Shown piece after piece: positions 23,901 through 34,884 of a stretch of 64,000 nucleotides of DNA. Source of the stretch: Papaver somniferum (Eukaryota > Streptophyta > Magnoliopsida > Ranunculales > Papaveraceae). Every line of letters starts with the position of its first letter. Position 1 is the first letter of the stretch. The stretch lies in the NCBI RefSeq assembly GCF_003573695.1, contig NW_020621603.1:17099116-17163115 (forward strand). The letters run 5' to 3'. A program made the position numbers and the translations under genes. The notes under the pieces were generated by a model. It had not been told where the DNA came from. It worked only from the letters and a program-made list of their open reading frames with translations, and made no database searches.

Positions 23901-26111
23901 TATTAGAGCATAGCTCGGTCGACCTCGCATGCGTTGTTATCTCAAGCATGTTTGTCAATGTTAGTGATCAAAACTATGAGTCTTGATTTCTAGCCTACAT
24001 AGCTAAGTCTCGGACTAGGGTAGAAAAGTGTAGTTGAGCTCAAGGACTTCATGGAGATTCATCATACAATGACGAAGATCTACTCAAGGAACCGTGAAAC
24101 TTCATCAATAAAAAGGTATGTGGAGACTTGAACTTATCTATCACTCAAAATTCTATCTCTTCTATCTCTTACTTCTTATGAGTCAAAAGTCGTATGCTAT
24201 ATAGACTGGATCATACACATTTGATATTTCGAGCCGAGTATATCTCGCCTATCTATATCTCGAAATCATGTGTTGGTAAAGCATTTCGCTTTGATCAAGT
24301 TTATCTCCACCTAGTGACGAAAGTCATGAAAAGTTTCAATTACTTTGAGAATTTCTCTGACGCGAAACGGTCTGTGAATAACGGCTATATAACGTCCTCT
24401 GAGAATGTCTCAATTATTGGAATGAGAGTTTAGATTACATAACCATGTATTCCTTAATCCGAAATTTTCGAACTTTGTTGATTGAGAGAAACCGGAGAAA
24501 TTGGCTTTGCCAAGTCCGCGAACTGATGGAAGTTCTTGTACCGAGAATTTTTGCTGGGATTTTCCAAAACTCGTTTGCGTGTAAGTCCGCGAACTGGCAA
24601 AAGTCTCTTTGCCGAGATTTTCTGCTGAGTTTGGAAAAACTTCACCGGTTGTCTTAAGTCCGCGAACTTGTTTGTGAGCTTAAGTGGTTATGATCTAAAT
24701 ATGTGCTCTGAACATGAAACTTAAATTACTAAGGAATGTTTTATGCAAACCATGGCTATAAAGTTCATGAGCCGATTCAATCGAATTGAATCATATTTGT
24801 TTCAATTATGTATTGTCTAGTTACATAAGATCTCATAGCAATTGAAAAACTCTTTAACTAGTTCGTTTGAGTCAATTGACCTAGTTATGGTGAAGAAGAA
24901 CACGGTTAATATGAAATGCTCATATGGTTAACCTTTTGGGTTACTATGTTAAACCAACATACACGTACACGTTTGGGCATGGTTTTCACAAACCCAGTAA
25001 ACATCTACCCAAGTGTGTGTGACAAGCTAAGTTTTCGATCTAACGGTTGAGAAATATTAGCTTGAATCTAAATCAGGTTTTCATCTAACGGTGAATATGG
25101 ATTGCTTTGTAACTAAGGCAAAACCCTGATTTGAAGACTATATAAAGGAGACATCTAGAATTGTGCAAAACTAATCCCCACATGTCTGTGTGATACTAGT
25201 GCGCTCGCTAGAGTCGATTCTCCTTTAACCTTTGGTTTTCTTCTCTAAAACCATGTTAACGACTTAAAGACTTCATTGGGATTGTGAAGCCAGACCGATA
25301 CTACTTTTATCTTAGTTGTGTGATCTGATCTTGCATCTTCTATCGTACGAGTACAATCTTTGATTGGCTTGAGATCGTGAGAGTTCTTCGATAGGCAAGA
25401 TAAAGAAGTCACAAACATCTTTGTCTCACTGTTTGTGATTCCTCGACAAACCGGTTGTGTAGTCAGGAAGGATTGTAGAGAGGTGATAGATTAATCTAGG
25501 CTGTTCTTCGGGAATATAAGACCGGATTATCAATTGGTTCCTGTTCACCTTGATTTCATATCTTAAGACGAAACAAAACCTAGGGTTTATCTGTGGGAGA
25601 CAGATTTATCCTTTGATAAACTTTTCTGTGTGAGACAGATTTGTTTATTATCAAGTATGCGATTTTGGGTTGCAGCAACTCTTGGTTGTGGGTATTCAAT
25701 CTGGACTAGGCCCCGGGGTTTTTCTGCATTTGCGGTTTCCTCGTTAACGAAATTTCTGGTGTCTGTGTTATTTCTTTTCCGCATTATATTTTATATAATT
25801 GAAATAATACAGATTGTGCGTTCGTGATCATCAATTGGAAATCCAACCTTTGGTTGTTGATTGATATTGATTTATCCTTGGACATTGGTCTTTGGTACCG
25901 TCCAAGTTATTCCTTGTATTTGATAAAGACTCGCTATTGATTTTAGCTTGAGTAAAAATAAAATCAAGAGAGAGATATTAACTCGTTGAGATACTTTTAT
26001 CTAGATTGAGTCTGACTGTCTAGTTGATTCTCTAGCAAAGTATTTCGGAGTTAGTCCATACAGATTGCTAAGCGAAATATTGGGTGGTGTTGTTAGACCC
26101 CCGTTTTTTCA
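23901..26111 (+). repeat. Sire 5' LTR (2.21 kb)
   Basis: Starts TATTAGAGCA where the sister LTR has TGTTAGAGCA, so the terminal TG is mutated. Ends gttttttca. TATA-like actatataaag near 25137. Relative to 29941-32316 a block of about 165 bp is missing at 25693, between gttgtgggt and attcaatctgg, with short shared gt-rich ends. Confidence 0.9.
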
Positions 26112-26113
26112 AT

Positions 26114-26125
26114 TGGTATCAGAGC
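26114..26125 (+). other. Primer binding site, initiator tRNA-Met type
   Basis: tggtatcagagc, the standard plant Copia PBS complementary to the 3' end of initiator tRNA-Met, two bases after the LTR end. Confidence 0.92.
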
Positions 26126-26177
26126 ATGCAAACACGTTTAAGACCTAACAAGTCCGTGTTTGTAGCGATCTGACTCT

Positions 26178-27098
26178 ATGGACAAGAGTATTATCTCTGA
26201 CAACGCAACATCAGTACATGACTACTCAGATAATTTTCAAAGATCTGAAACCACGGAGGAAAACTCCTTCTCGTCTCCTTCAGCCGAATCTAAATTCAAC
26301 TGGAGGAAATCTCTTGATGAACAGTTGGATGATCTCTCAGATTATAGTGATTCTGAAGTAGGACAGAGTCTTGATGAGGAAGTTTCTCAATACATCAAGT
26401 TATTTAATCGTGAATTGAAGGAAACAAGGACAACTGCTTGCTTGAGAAAGTATATGGGTCCTCTCTGTCAAGAAAACAGAAAGTTGAGAAAACTCTTCAA
26501 AGGTTATGATGGTGGATACAAACTGTTACAATCTACCGTTAAAGATCATGAAGAAGAGGTTCGCTCAAAAAAATCTGAATGTGATAATCTTCTTCGTAAC
26601 CTCTGTATATTAAAAGAGAGGCTTGCCGAAACTGAAGCAAGATGTGAATCTCAACAGAAGAGTTTCAATGACAAAGAACGCAGTCTTCTTATCAAAGAGA
26701 AATTCTTGGAAACCAAACTTACTGCTGCTCATAATAAGGTAAAATCACTGGAAGAGAATCTAAATAGGTTCGGTTCTAGCTCTACAAAACTGTCTTCTAT
26801 GCTGGGAGCCTGTAAAGAACATCATGACAAACGTGGTCTGGGATATAAAGGAACATACGCTCCTAACAGTGGTAAGACTAAGTTTGTTAAAGATGTTAAT
26901 ATTTATCCATGTGAAGAACCTGTGTCAGCTTGCAAAAACGAGGATTTTACTTCTTCTAAATCTGCTCAAAAGAGAACTACTGAACGTAAGTCCTTCAACT
27001 ACTATTACTGCGGAAACAAAGGACACTTTGAGCGAAGGTGTCGTCTTCGGATAAGGAATGAAAAACTTCACAACATTCTTAATTGGATGTCTAAATAA
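26178..27098 (+). CDS. Sire-type gag protein with coiled coil and zinc knuckle (306 aa)
   Basis: The ATG follows the PBS by 52 bp. Residues ~1-85 are acidic and Ser-rich. ~100-200 is a heptad-rich coiled coil (KSECDNLLRNLCILKERLAE). ~223-230 holds a KRGLGYKG motif like the R-x-GLGY signature before the knuckle of Sire-type gags. ~275-288 is a knuckle whose first Cys is Tyr (YYYCGNKGHFERRC). A UBN2 core is not obvious. The frame is intact, so the protein could be made. Its role would be capsid-like packaging, needing pol from an autonomous relative. The missing Cys makes RNA binding doubtful. Confidence 0.8.
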   Translation: MDKSIISDNATSVHDYSDNFQRSETTEENSFSSPSAESKFNWRKSLDEQLDDLSDYSDSEVGQSLDEEVSQYIKLFNRELKETRTTACLRKYMGPLCQENRKLRKLFKGYDGGYKLLQSTVKDHEEEVRSKKSECDNLLRNLCILKERLAETEARCESQQKSFNDKERSLLIKEKFLETKLTAAHNKVKSLEENLNRFGSSSTKLSSMLGACKEHHDKRGLGYKGTYAPNSGKTKFVKDVNIYPCEEPVSACKNEDFTSSKSAQKRTTERKSFNYYYCGNKGHFERRCRLRIRNEKLHNILNWMSK

Positions 27099-27230
27099 GT
27101 TGTTAAACCTATATCACAGATTGGAATCAACCCTGTTCGACCTCGAGGGATATACTGTGATAAGGCTTTTCCTAGTTATGTCTTCAAACCGAAGGATGCC
27201 TATAATGGTGGAAGTAAAAACAGCAAAACT

Positions 27231-27557
27231 ATGACTTGTGCTGTGAATCAGTCTGGAAGGAGAAAAAGGAACAGAAGAAAGAAAAACGAGTTAAGTTCCT
27301 CTAATTTTCTCAAAAAAGACTGTGAATCCAATTCAGATTTCTTACATGTCGACAATCGAGTCTCTGATCTGAAGATTCACATAAACAGACTAAGACGGAA
27401 TATCAAGAAAACATGGAATGTTGTTAACCCAGGTACTTCTAAATCGTCTCTTAATAATACTTCTTCAACTAAACAAAGTAGTTTGTTTAATACCGATGAA
27501 AAGGAAAAAGAAGAAGTAAACAATGATGAGCAAGATGCTCATCTTATTACACCCTGA
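27231..27557 (+). CDS. Basic Sire internal ORF (108 aa), unknown
   Basis: Lys/Arg/Ser/Asn-rich, with RRKRNRRKKNELSSS near the N-terminus and an acidic tail (EKEKEEVNNDEQDAH). It lies downstream of the gag stop in the same frame (26178 and 27231 are both multiples of 3 plus 0). It may be the gag C-terminus cut off by the stop at 27096-27098; coding-like sequence continues between them (GINPVRPRGIYCDKAF). No domain recognised. Confidence 0.5.
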   Translation: MTCAVNQSGRRKRNRRKKNELSSSNFLKKDCESNSDFLHVDNRVSDLKIHINRLRRNIKKTWNVVNPGTSKSSLNNTSSTKQSSLFNTDEKEKEEVNNDEQDAHLITP

Positions 27558-27863
27558 CATGTTCATGTTGCATCTCTTTTTAATTTTTGTCCTGTTAAAA
27601 AGGGATGCTCTTGATTCTCAGGATTTTTCGTCTTGAGAAAGCTGTCAGGATTGTACTGCATTCGATGTTACTTTATTCCGTTTGCTCCTCAACATCTTTT
27701 TCTTTTACTTTTCTTTGGTATTCCTGGTCTTTCATAGGCCCGTTTCTCTAGTACACGCACCAACCCTCACGAACGTCATGTTTTAGGGTTTGATGGAATT
27801 CCTTATATATATAATGTGTTCCAGAGGTGCAAAAAAATTCTCTAAAAATCTTTTTGGTGTACA

Positions 27864-28124
27864 ATGGAGGGAAGCAACAAGGTTGATGATGTTGAGCTAT
27901 GTCCTATTGATATCTCATGCTTTCATGCTCTTGATCATGAAAATGAAGACAAACTGCCAGTTCATGTTTCTTTATAACTAGTAAGGACTCTTCTTGGAGA
28001 CTTTAAGGTCGTACGCGAACAACTTGGTATCGCAACACGGAATCTAGACTACCTAAAAGACAAACTAAGGAAGGCAACTGAGGAACTCGTTCTTGTTCAA
28101 TCCCTAGTTGCAGACAGGATTTAG
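27864..28124 (+). pseudogene. Small coiled-coil ORF with one in-frame stop
   Basis: The ATG starts MEGSNKVDDVELCPIDISCF. A TAA at 27975-27977 is followed in the same frame by a 48-residue amphipathic stretch (GIATRNLDYLKDKLRKATEE) to TAG at 28122. 86 codons in total. I do not recognise it. It sits where pol would start in an autonomous relative. It could be an accessory ORF or the start of another protein. Confidence 0.4.
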
Positions 28125-28379
28125 TTTTTCGTCTGATCTTGGGTCTAGTTGGTTGCCTAGTATGTCTTCTTTTTGGATTAGTTGGAAGAATAACTAGTGC
28201 TTTGAATAGCGAAGATTGTGACTACACATAGCTATTTTTTTGTTTTCATCTTCCTATGTTATTTTTTAGGTTTATTGGTATTAAATTCTAAAAATATTTG
28301 GAGGATGATGTTATTGCAATATTGATCGTTATGATTTTGTGTTATTGCAATTTGATTATGGGATATGTATTGTTTGTGC

Positions 28380-29230
28380 CCGTGAAATTGAAGGTCCCAT
28401 ATGCTGTCAAAAGTAAAGTCGTTCATGAATTGGTATTCTTATTAATTAAAGGACGAATGGACTTTTGACAATTACAAAAGTTATGCCTATGCAGTCATGT
28501 ATTTGATGGAAAATAGGATAAAATCTTTTGTTTGACAAGGATAAAGTCTATTATGTCGTTATGATGGAAAATAGAATAGATCCTTGTATGTTATCCAAGG
28601 TATTGATCTTCATTGATCCATTTTGTTATGTTTTACCGTGAAGTCTCCATTGTGTGTCTTATGTTGAGCATGATACAACTAAGTCGATTATTCTTATTGG
28701 CTTTGTTGGTTATTCAATAAGATGCTATATGTTGAGCATTATGAACTAAATTAATCATCTTGGTTGGTTATTTAGTTATTTGCTCCGAAAGTCTTCTTTT
28801 GTCGAGCAAATCTTTTGACAATTAAATTGATTACTTTTGTGATTAGTTTGATTGTTTGTATTCCAATTAGATTAATTATAAGTTCTCTTGTAATTAGTCT
28901 AGTTGAGTTTTCATATATTCCACAAGTTCTTGTGTTGAGTATATGAACGACTATACAAATCATGTTCTATTGGTTAATGTAGTTATATTCCGTAAGGTTT
29001 TTCCTTATGTTGAGTATGTGAACGATTAAGTTAGTCGTCTCCGTATGATTACCTTAGTCGTAACTCCGTAAGTTTACTTATGTTAGCACCTTCAATTAAA
29101 TTGATCACTTTTGTGGTTTGATTTAGTTGCCTATTCCAATTAAATTAATCATGGGTTTTCTTGTGATTAATTTGGTTGAGTTTTGGATATAGAAAATCAT
29201 TTTTATGTTTTTTGGTGTCCAATTTAAAAA
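28380..29230 (+). repeat. Degenerate repeats in the Sire 3' internal region
   Basis: AT-rich, with recurring tatgttgagcat/tgttgagtatatgaacgac and aattaaattgatcac...ttttgtgattagtttg blocks (28660-28760, 28810-28900, 28920-29010, 29090-29180). No open frame of note on either strand. Confidence 0.5.
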
Positions 29231-29285
29231 TCCTTCTTTTCTTTCGAAATTAAGGTCGCTCTTGTTGTTCTTTCGGGAATGACAT

Positions 29286-29940
29286 CAAATGGGGGAGAGT
29301 TATTTTGAACTTGTGCTTAATGGTAATATCTTGCGGGGTGTGCGGCTGTGGAATTTTATAGGGATTATCTTGTATCTTAAAACTCCTTGATGAATGCATT
29401 TAGCTTCGGCTTTATGATTGCATCTAAATTAAGTTGGTATGAATTTTTCTTTTAGTCTATGAAATGTCTCTTGTGGAAATTTCATTATGATCCCGTTCTT
29501 GTACCTTTGCCAATTTTATTGATAAAAAGGGGGAGAAATATTGTAGTTCACAGTACAAATACATATGGTTTTTGGATCATTGTGTAAGGGGGAGTGGTTT
29601 CCATGATCGAGATGGAGTATTGACTAAGCGGGAGTGATAAATATCACCATAGTATTTTTGTTAAAGTCGTGATACAATTGGACTTTGATGTTACATAATA
29701 ATACTATGACATTGTATAATAATGATCGAGAATCTTGATTTCTCTCATTGTTATAGCTACGGATATTCAACAACGGTGATACTAAACTTACAACCTTTGG
29801 GATCATTGGAGTACTTGGAAGGACCAAGATTTCAGGGAACGTTGAAGATTATACTATGGAATAGGAGCCATTAAAGTTTATCCTTTTTTGTATTCCATAT
29901 GTATTAATAGTTATGTCACTAAAATTGACTAAGGGGGGAT
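29286..29940 (+). promoter_or_regulatory. Series of polypurine tracts before the Sire 3' LTR
   Basis: atgggggagag (29288), aaaaagggggagaaat (29526), aagggggagtgg (29587), a diverged aagcgggagtg (29626), and finally ctaaggggggat directly before the LTR at 29941. Only the last is positioned to prime plus-strand synthesis of the LTR. The others resemble the multiple polypurine tracts reported for Sireviruses. Confidence 0.7.
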
Positions 29941-32316
29941 TGTTAGAGCATAGCTCGGTCAACCTCGCATGCGTTGCTATCTCAAGCATGTTTGTCAATG
30001 TTAGTGATCAAAACTATGAGTCTTGATTTCTAGCCTACATAGCTAAGTCTCGGACTAGGATAGAAAAGTGTAGTTGAGCTCAAGGACTTCATGGCGATTC
30101 ATCATACACCGACGAAGATCTACTCAAGGAACCGTGGAACTTCATCAACAAAAAGTTATGTGGAGACTTGAACTTATCTATCACTCAAAAGTCTATCTCT
30201 TCTATCTCCTACTTCTTATGAGACAAAAGTCGTATGCTATATAGACTAGATCATACACATTTGATATTTCGAGCCGAGTATATCTCGCCAATCTATATCT
30301 CGAAATCATGTGTTGGTAAAGCGTTTCGCTTTGATCAAGTTTATCTTCACCTAGTGACGAAAGTCATGAAAAGTTTCAATTACTTTGAGAATTGCTCTGA
30401 CGCGAAACGGTCTGTGAATAACGGCTATATAACGTCATCTGAGAATGTCTCAATGATTGGAATGAGAGTTTAGATTACATAACCATGTATTCCTTAATCC
30501 GAAGTTTTCGAAATTTGTTTATTGAGAGAAACCGGAGGAATTTTCTTTGCCAAGTCCGCGAACTGACGGAAGTTCTTGTACCGAGAATTTCTGCTGGGAT
30601 TTTCCAAAAACTCGTTTGTGTGTAATTCCGCGAACTCAGTCCACGAACTGGCAAAAGTCTCTTTGCCGAGATTTTCTGCTGAGTTTGGAAAAACTCCACC
30701 GGTTGTCTTAAGTCCGCGAACTTGTTTGTGAGCTTAAATGGTTATGATCTAAAGATGTGCTCTGAACATGAAACTTAAATTACTAAGGAATGCTTTATGC
30801 AAACCATGGCTATAAAGTTCATAAGCCGATTCAATTGAATCGAATCATCTTTGTTTCAATTGTGTCTTGTGTAGTTACATAAGATCTCATAGCAATTGAA
30901 CAACTCTTTAACTAGTTCATTTGAGTCAATTGAACTAGTTATGGTGAAGAAGAACAAGGTTAATATGAAATGCTCATATGGTTAACCTTTTGGGTTACTA
31001 TGTTAAACCAACATACACATACACGTTTGGGCATGGTTTTTACAAACCCAGTAAACGTCTACCCAAGTGTGTGTGACAATCTAAGTTTTCGATCTAACGG
31101 TTGAGAAATATTAGCTTGAATCTAAATCAGGTTTTCATCTAACGGTGAATATGGATTGCTTTGTAACTAAGGAAAAACCCTGATTTGAAGACTATATAAA
31201 GGAGACATCTAGCATTGTGCAAAACTAATCCCCACACGTCTCTGTGATACTAGTGCGCTCGTTAGAGTCGATTCTCCTTTAACCTTTGGTTTTCTTCTCT
31301 AAAACCATGCTAATGACTTAAAGACTTCATTGGGATTGTGAAGCCAGCCCGGTACTACTTTTATCGTAGTTGTGTGATATGATCTTGCATCTTCTATCGT
31401 ACGAGTACAATCTTTGATTGGCTTGAGATCGTGAGAGTTCTTCGATAGGCAAGATAAATAAGTCACAAACATCTTTGTCTCACTGTTTGTGATTCCTCGA
31501 CAAACAGGTTGTGTAGTCAGGAAGGATTGCAGAGAGGTGATTGATTAATCTAGGCTGTTCTTCGGGAATATAAGACCGGATTATCAATTTGTTCCTGTTC
31601 ACCTTGATTTCATATCTTGAGACGAAACAAAACCTAGGGTTTATCTATGGGAGACAGATTTATCCTTTGATAGACTTTTCTGTGTGAGAAAGATTTGTTT
31701 ATTATCAAGTCTGCGATTTTGGGTTGCAGCAACTCTTGGTTGTGGGTGAGATCAGCTAAGGGAATCAAGTGCGCAGTATCCTGCTGGGATCAGAACTGTA
31801 CCTTGGATCGGTGGGAGACTGATTGGGGTTCAACTATAGTCCAGTCTGAAGTTAGCTTGGAGTAGGCTAGTGTCTGTAGCGGCTTAATACAGTGTGTATT
31901 CAACCTGGACTAGGTCCCGGGGTTTTTCTGCATTTGCGGTTTCCTCGTTAACAAAATTTCCGGTGTCTGTGTTATTTCTTTTCCGCATTATATTTTATAT
32001 AATTGAAATAATACAGGTTGTGCGTTCGTGATCATCAATTGGAAATCCAACCTTTGGTTTTTGATTGATATTGACTGACCCTTGGACATTGGTCTTTTGG
32101 TACCGTCCAAGTTATTCCTTGTATTTGATAAAGACTCGCTATTGATTTTAGCTTGAGTAAAAATCAAATCAAGAGAGAGATATTAACTCCTTGAGATACT
32201 TTTATCTAGATTGAGTCTGACTGTCTAGTTGATTCTCTAGCAAAGTATTTCGGAGTTAGTCCATACAGATTGCTTAGCAAAATATTGGGTGTTGTTGTTA
32301 GACCCCCGCTTTTTCA
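29941..32316 (+). repeat. Sire 3' LTR (2.38 kb)
   Basis: TGTTAGAGCA start, cgctttttca end, then target-site base run ttagc. Full length compared with the 5' LTR. Its motif cassette (30550-30655) is built on aagtccgcgaactg. TATA-like actatataaag near 31191. Confidence 0.92.
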
Positions 32317-32928
32317 TTAGCAACTCTTGGTTGTGGGTGAGATCATCTAAGGGAATCAAGTGCGTAGTATCCTGCTGGGATTAGAGACGTAAGGAACACA
32401 ACTTTACCTTGAATCAGTGTGAGATTGATTAGGGTTCAACTACAGTCCAGGCCGAAGTTAATTGGTAGTAGTCTAGAGTCTGTAGCGGCTTAATACAGTG
32501 TGGTGTTCAATCTGGACTAGGTCCCGGGGTTTTTCTGCATTTTTGGTTTCCTCGTTAACAAAATTCTAGTGTCTGTGTTATTTCTTTTCCGCATTATATT
32601 TTGTTATATAATTGAAATATCACAGGTTGTACGTTAAGATCAATCAATTATAATATCCAACCTTTGGTTGTTGATTTACATTGATTGACACTTGAACATT
32701 GGTCTTTGGTACCGTTCAAGTAGCTCCTCTTATATTCAATCGAGCTCGCAAATTTTCATTTGCTGATTGCGGATTGAATTAAGAGTTAGAGATATTAAAC
32801 TCTTTGATATATTTTATTCTAGATTGAGTCTGACTGTCTAGTTTATTCTCTAGAAAGCATATTGGAGTAAGTCCTCTCATATTTCCAAACAAATTTTTGG
32901 GTGTGGTTGTTAGACCCTCGCATTTTCA
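32317..32928 (+). mobile_element. Solo Sirevirus-type LTR, right half (copy B)
   Basis: Resumes the copy left at 12197: gcaactcttggttgtgggtg, tacagtgtggtgttcaatct, to the terminal cgcattttca. Target-like flank cgaag follows. Confidence 0.85.
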
Positions 32929-33667
32929 CGAAGGATGAATAAAATACGTTTTTTAACCAACAAAGGGCATAAAGGTAAAACCTAAGGATGGGCATTCCTC
33001 TGGCCTATGGAAGCCGAAATCACGACTAATACTGATATAAAGATTGATATAATAGGGTCATGATACTCTAAGGGACGTTTCCACGGCATTGGGTTATGTC
33101 AAGAATCCAAACAGGACTAGGATTCCTCCTCGGAGTCGGATTATTGGACACTGCATCACGAAGACATGAAAACCGGCGGTAATCCGTAAACAATTTGGTG
33201 ATCCTTCCTGAAGAAAATATACTCTCCTAGGGCTTCCCAACAACATATCATAAGGGAGCCTCAAACGGACAAACGAGCTAGGATATGTGTCCGCAACACC
33301 GAAGTAGACGCAATCTAAAAAACTTCTGAAATTCTATATGGGATCCCTGAAGCCAAATGTACACATGGTTTAGACTAACCTAACGAGCTCGGAATCAAGT
33401 ATTTCTTTTTGGATTGGATATATTTTTTTTTCCTAAAAAAGTACGGGTCGGACGCTCAAATCCGAATCTCTATGAAGAATCTGTGACAATTTTCCTCGGA
33501 TGTCTCAAATCTGAAGTTTGTTTCTGGAATTCTTGCCAACAACGACTAAACCTATGCGTATGGTGGTTAAACAAATATACATGGGAATTAAATGAGTAAA
33601 TATAATAAGTGGTGGTTAAGAAAATATTCATGGGCATAGATGAGTAATTATAATAAGTAAAACTTAC
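32929..33667 (-). other. Probable intron/spacer of the PMD-type gene
   Basis: No repeat with another part of the window and no convincing frame. A clear donor (ccg|gtaagt, minus) at 33667 opens it. Before the LTR insertion it would have continued into 10381-10293. Confidence 0.35.
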
Positions 33668-34702
33668 CGGCGGAGTATTACCGCCTGATGAAGGAGAGGA
33701 ATCAGCAACAACAAGCTCAAGTTCATTCACAATTCTGTTAACCTCAATTTTGTGTTGCTGAGAACTTACTTCACTTCGAGTACGAACGGAACGTCCAACC
33801 TGGACACAAAAGCATTAGTATTATGAAAGGTTATTCTACCACTAAGATTAACCAAATTACTTGATACTTGCTTTTTCGGAGTTAGGAGACGCGCGCTTAA
33901 GGCTTGCTTCATGAACTGCAAAAACTGCATCATCCGCCGGAATCCCCTGCAAAAAGTTTTATACTCTGATCAGTTGCTCTTTCTAATATTGTTGAGCCTT
34001 GGGTGATACGTGACAAGTTCTTTGAGCTCAGGCAAAAGGAAATTTTATTAGGAGACCAATTACAATGAAAATTTCACGTTGTACTCTCGTTATGGAAGTT
34101 GGTCCTTTACGAACAGGGACGCCATGGTCGAAGTCTATTTGACGAGTTGTCCTATCTATGTTATAAGCTTGCACCGAGTGTTCACCAATACTATTCAAAC
34201 TCAAACTCAAAACTTGACCAAGCTTACAACTAAATGTTTATGTAGCCTCTGCTTCGGACAAATAATCATAATCAAGAGGGAGTAGAACAACATCATTCAT
34301 TAAGAAAAAGGACTACAGCTGAGCCAGACCCTCAGGAATTCGTGTCCAAGAAAAAGCAACGGATTTCTCGTCATCCATCAACGCAAACAGTTGTTGAATC
34401 GGATATCTATTACACCAATGATAAATTCTAGCTACTATAGGATCACTGGCCTTTAGCGGACGAGGAACATGGGCATACTTCTCAAAGTGTTCCCATAGCC
34501 ATGAATGGAGAAAGCACACATTCACTAAGAAAACCAGATCGTCGCTTATCTGGGGACTAGGGTAACTATCAATCAATTCAGTAAAGCGACAAAACTCGTC
34601 ATCGAAATTAGGGATCTCTTTATTGATGGCGGCCCCATTGCTCGTTGCGGAATCATCCATGTTGCTCCTACTGTCATCTTCGTCAGAAGAGTTATGAACC
34701 AT
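33668..34702 (-). pseudogene. 5' exons of a PMD-type (plant mobile domain) gene
   Basis: Exon-like blocks on the minus strand. 34702-34313 starts MVHNSSDEDDSRSNMDDS and includes FLHSWLWEHFEKYAHVPRPL and IVARIYHWCNRYPIQ, like the middle of PMD (aminotransferase-like, MAIN/MAIL1-related) proteins. 34210-34028 contains YNIDRTTRQIDFDHGVPVR, like the PMD R-x-x-RQFGFDQ-x-(V/I)P motif. 33946-33868 and 33799-33668 are bounded by AG/GT sites and share a phase (MMQFLQFMKQAL; IVNELELVVADSS). The usual N-terminal half of PMD is not seen, and a stop ends the first block. PMDs occur both in host silencing proteins and inside plant transposons. Here the gene lies antisense between two Tat LTRs. Its 3' exons (10292-9705) are separated by 23 kb of insertions. 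Confidence 0.6.
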
Positions 34703-34884
34703 TCTTGAGACGAAATCAAAACAAGAAGAAGGCTGATTTCTTTTCTATGGAAGAGATATTAGACAAGAAAAGATAACAAAGTAGGAGAATTGTTCACGTA
34801 AACAAGTTATGCATGCGTATATGCATGTCACAGCCAAAATATGGAATTTTAGTGGCAATAAAATTCGTGGGAGGAGATGGACTG

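Larger units (their letters stand above)
23901..32316 (+). mobile_element. Non-autonomous Sirevirus-like Copia element (gag, no pol)
   Basis: LTRs 23901-26111 and 29941-32316 flank a 3.83 kb internal region with an iMet-type PBS, a coiled-coil gag, a basic ORF, a small coiled-coil ORF and several polypurine tracts. No protease, integrase, RT or RNase H motifs occur in any frame. Long LTRs, a gag with a long coiled coil, multiple polypurine tracts and palindrome-rich LTR cassettes are features described for Sireviruses (inference for this family). It falls into the TR-GAG/LARD-like group of non-autonomous elements. Confidence 0.85.

Noticed and set aside
26114..26125. tRNA-like match at the PBS considered as a tRNA gene
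   Set aside because: Only a 12-base complement to the tRNA 3' end; no cloverleaf follows.
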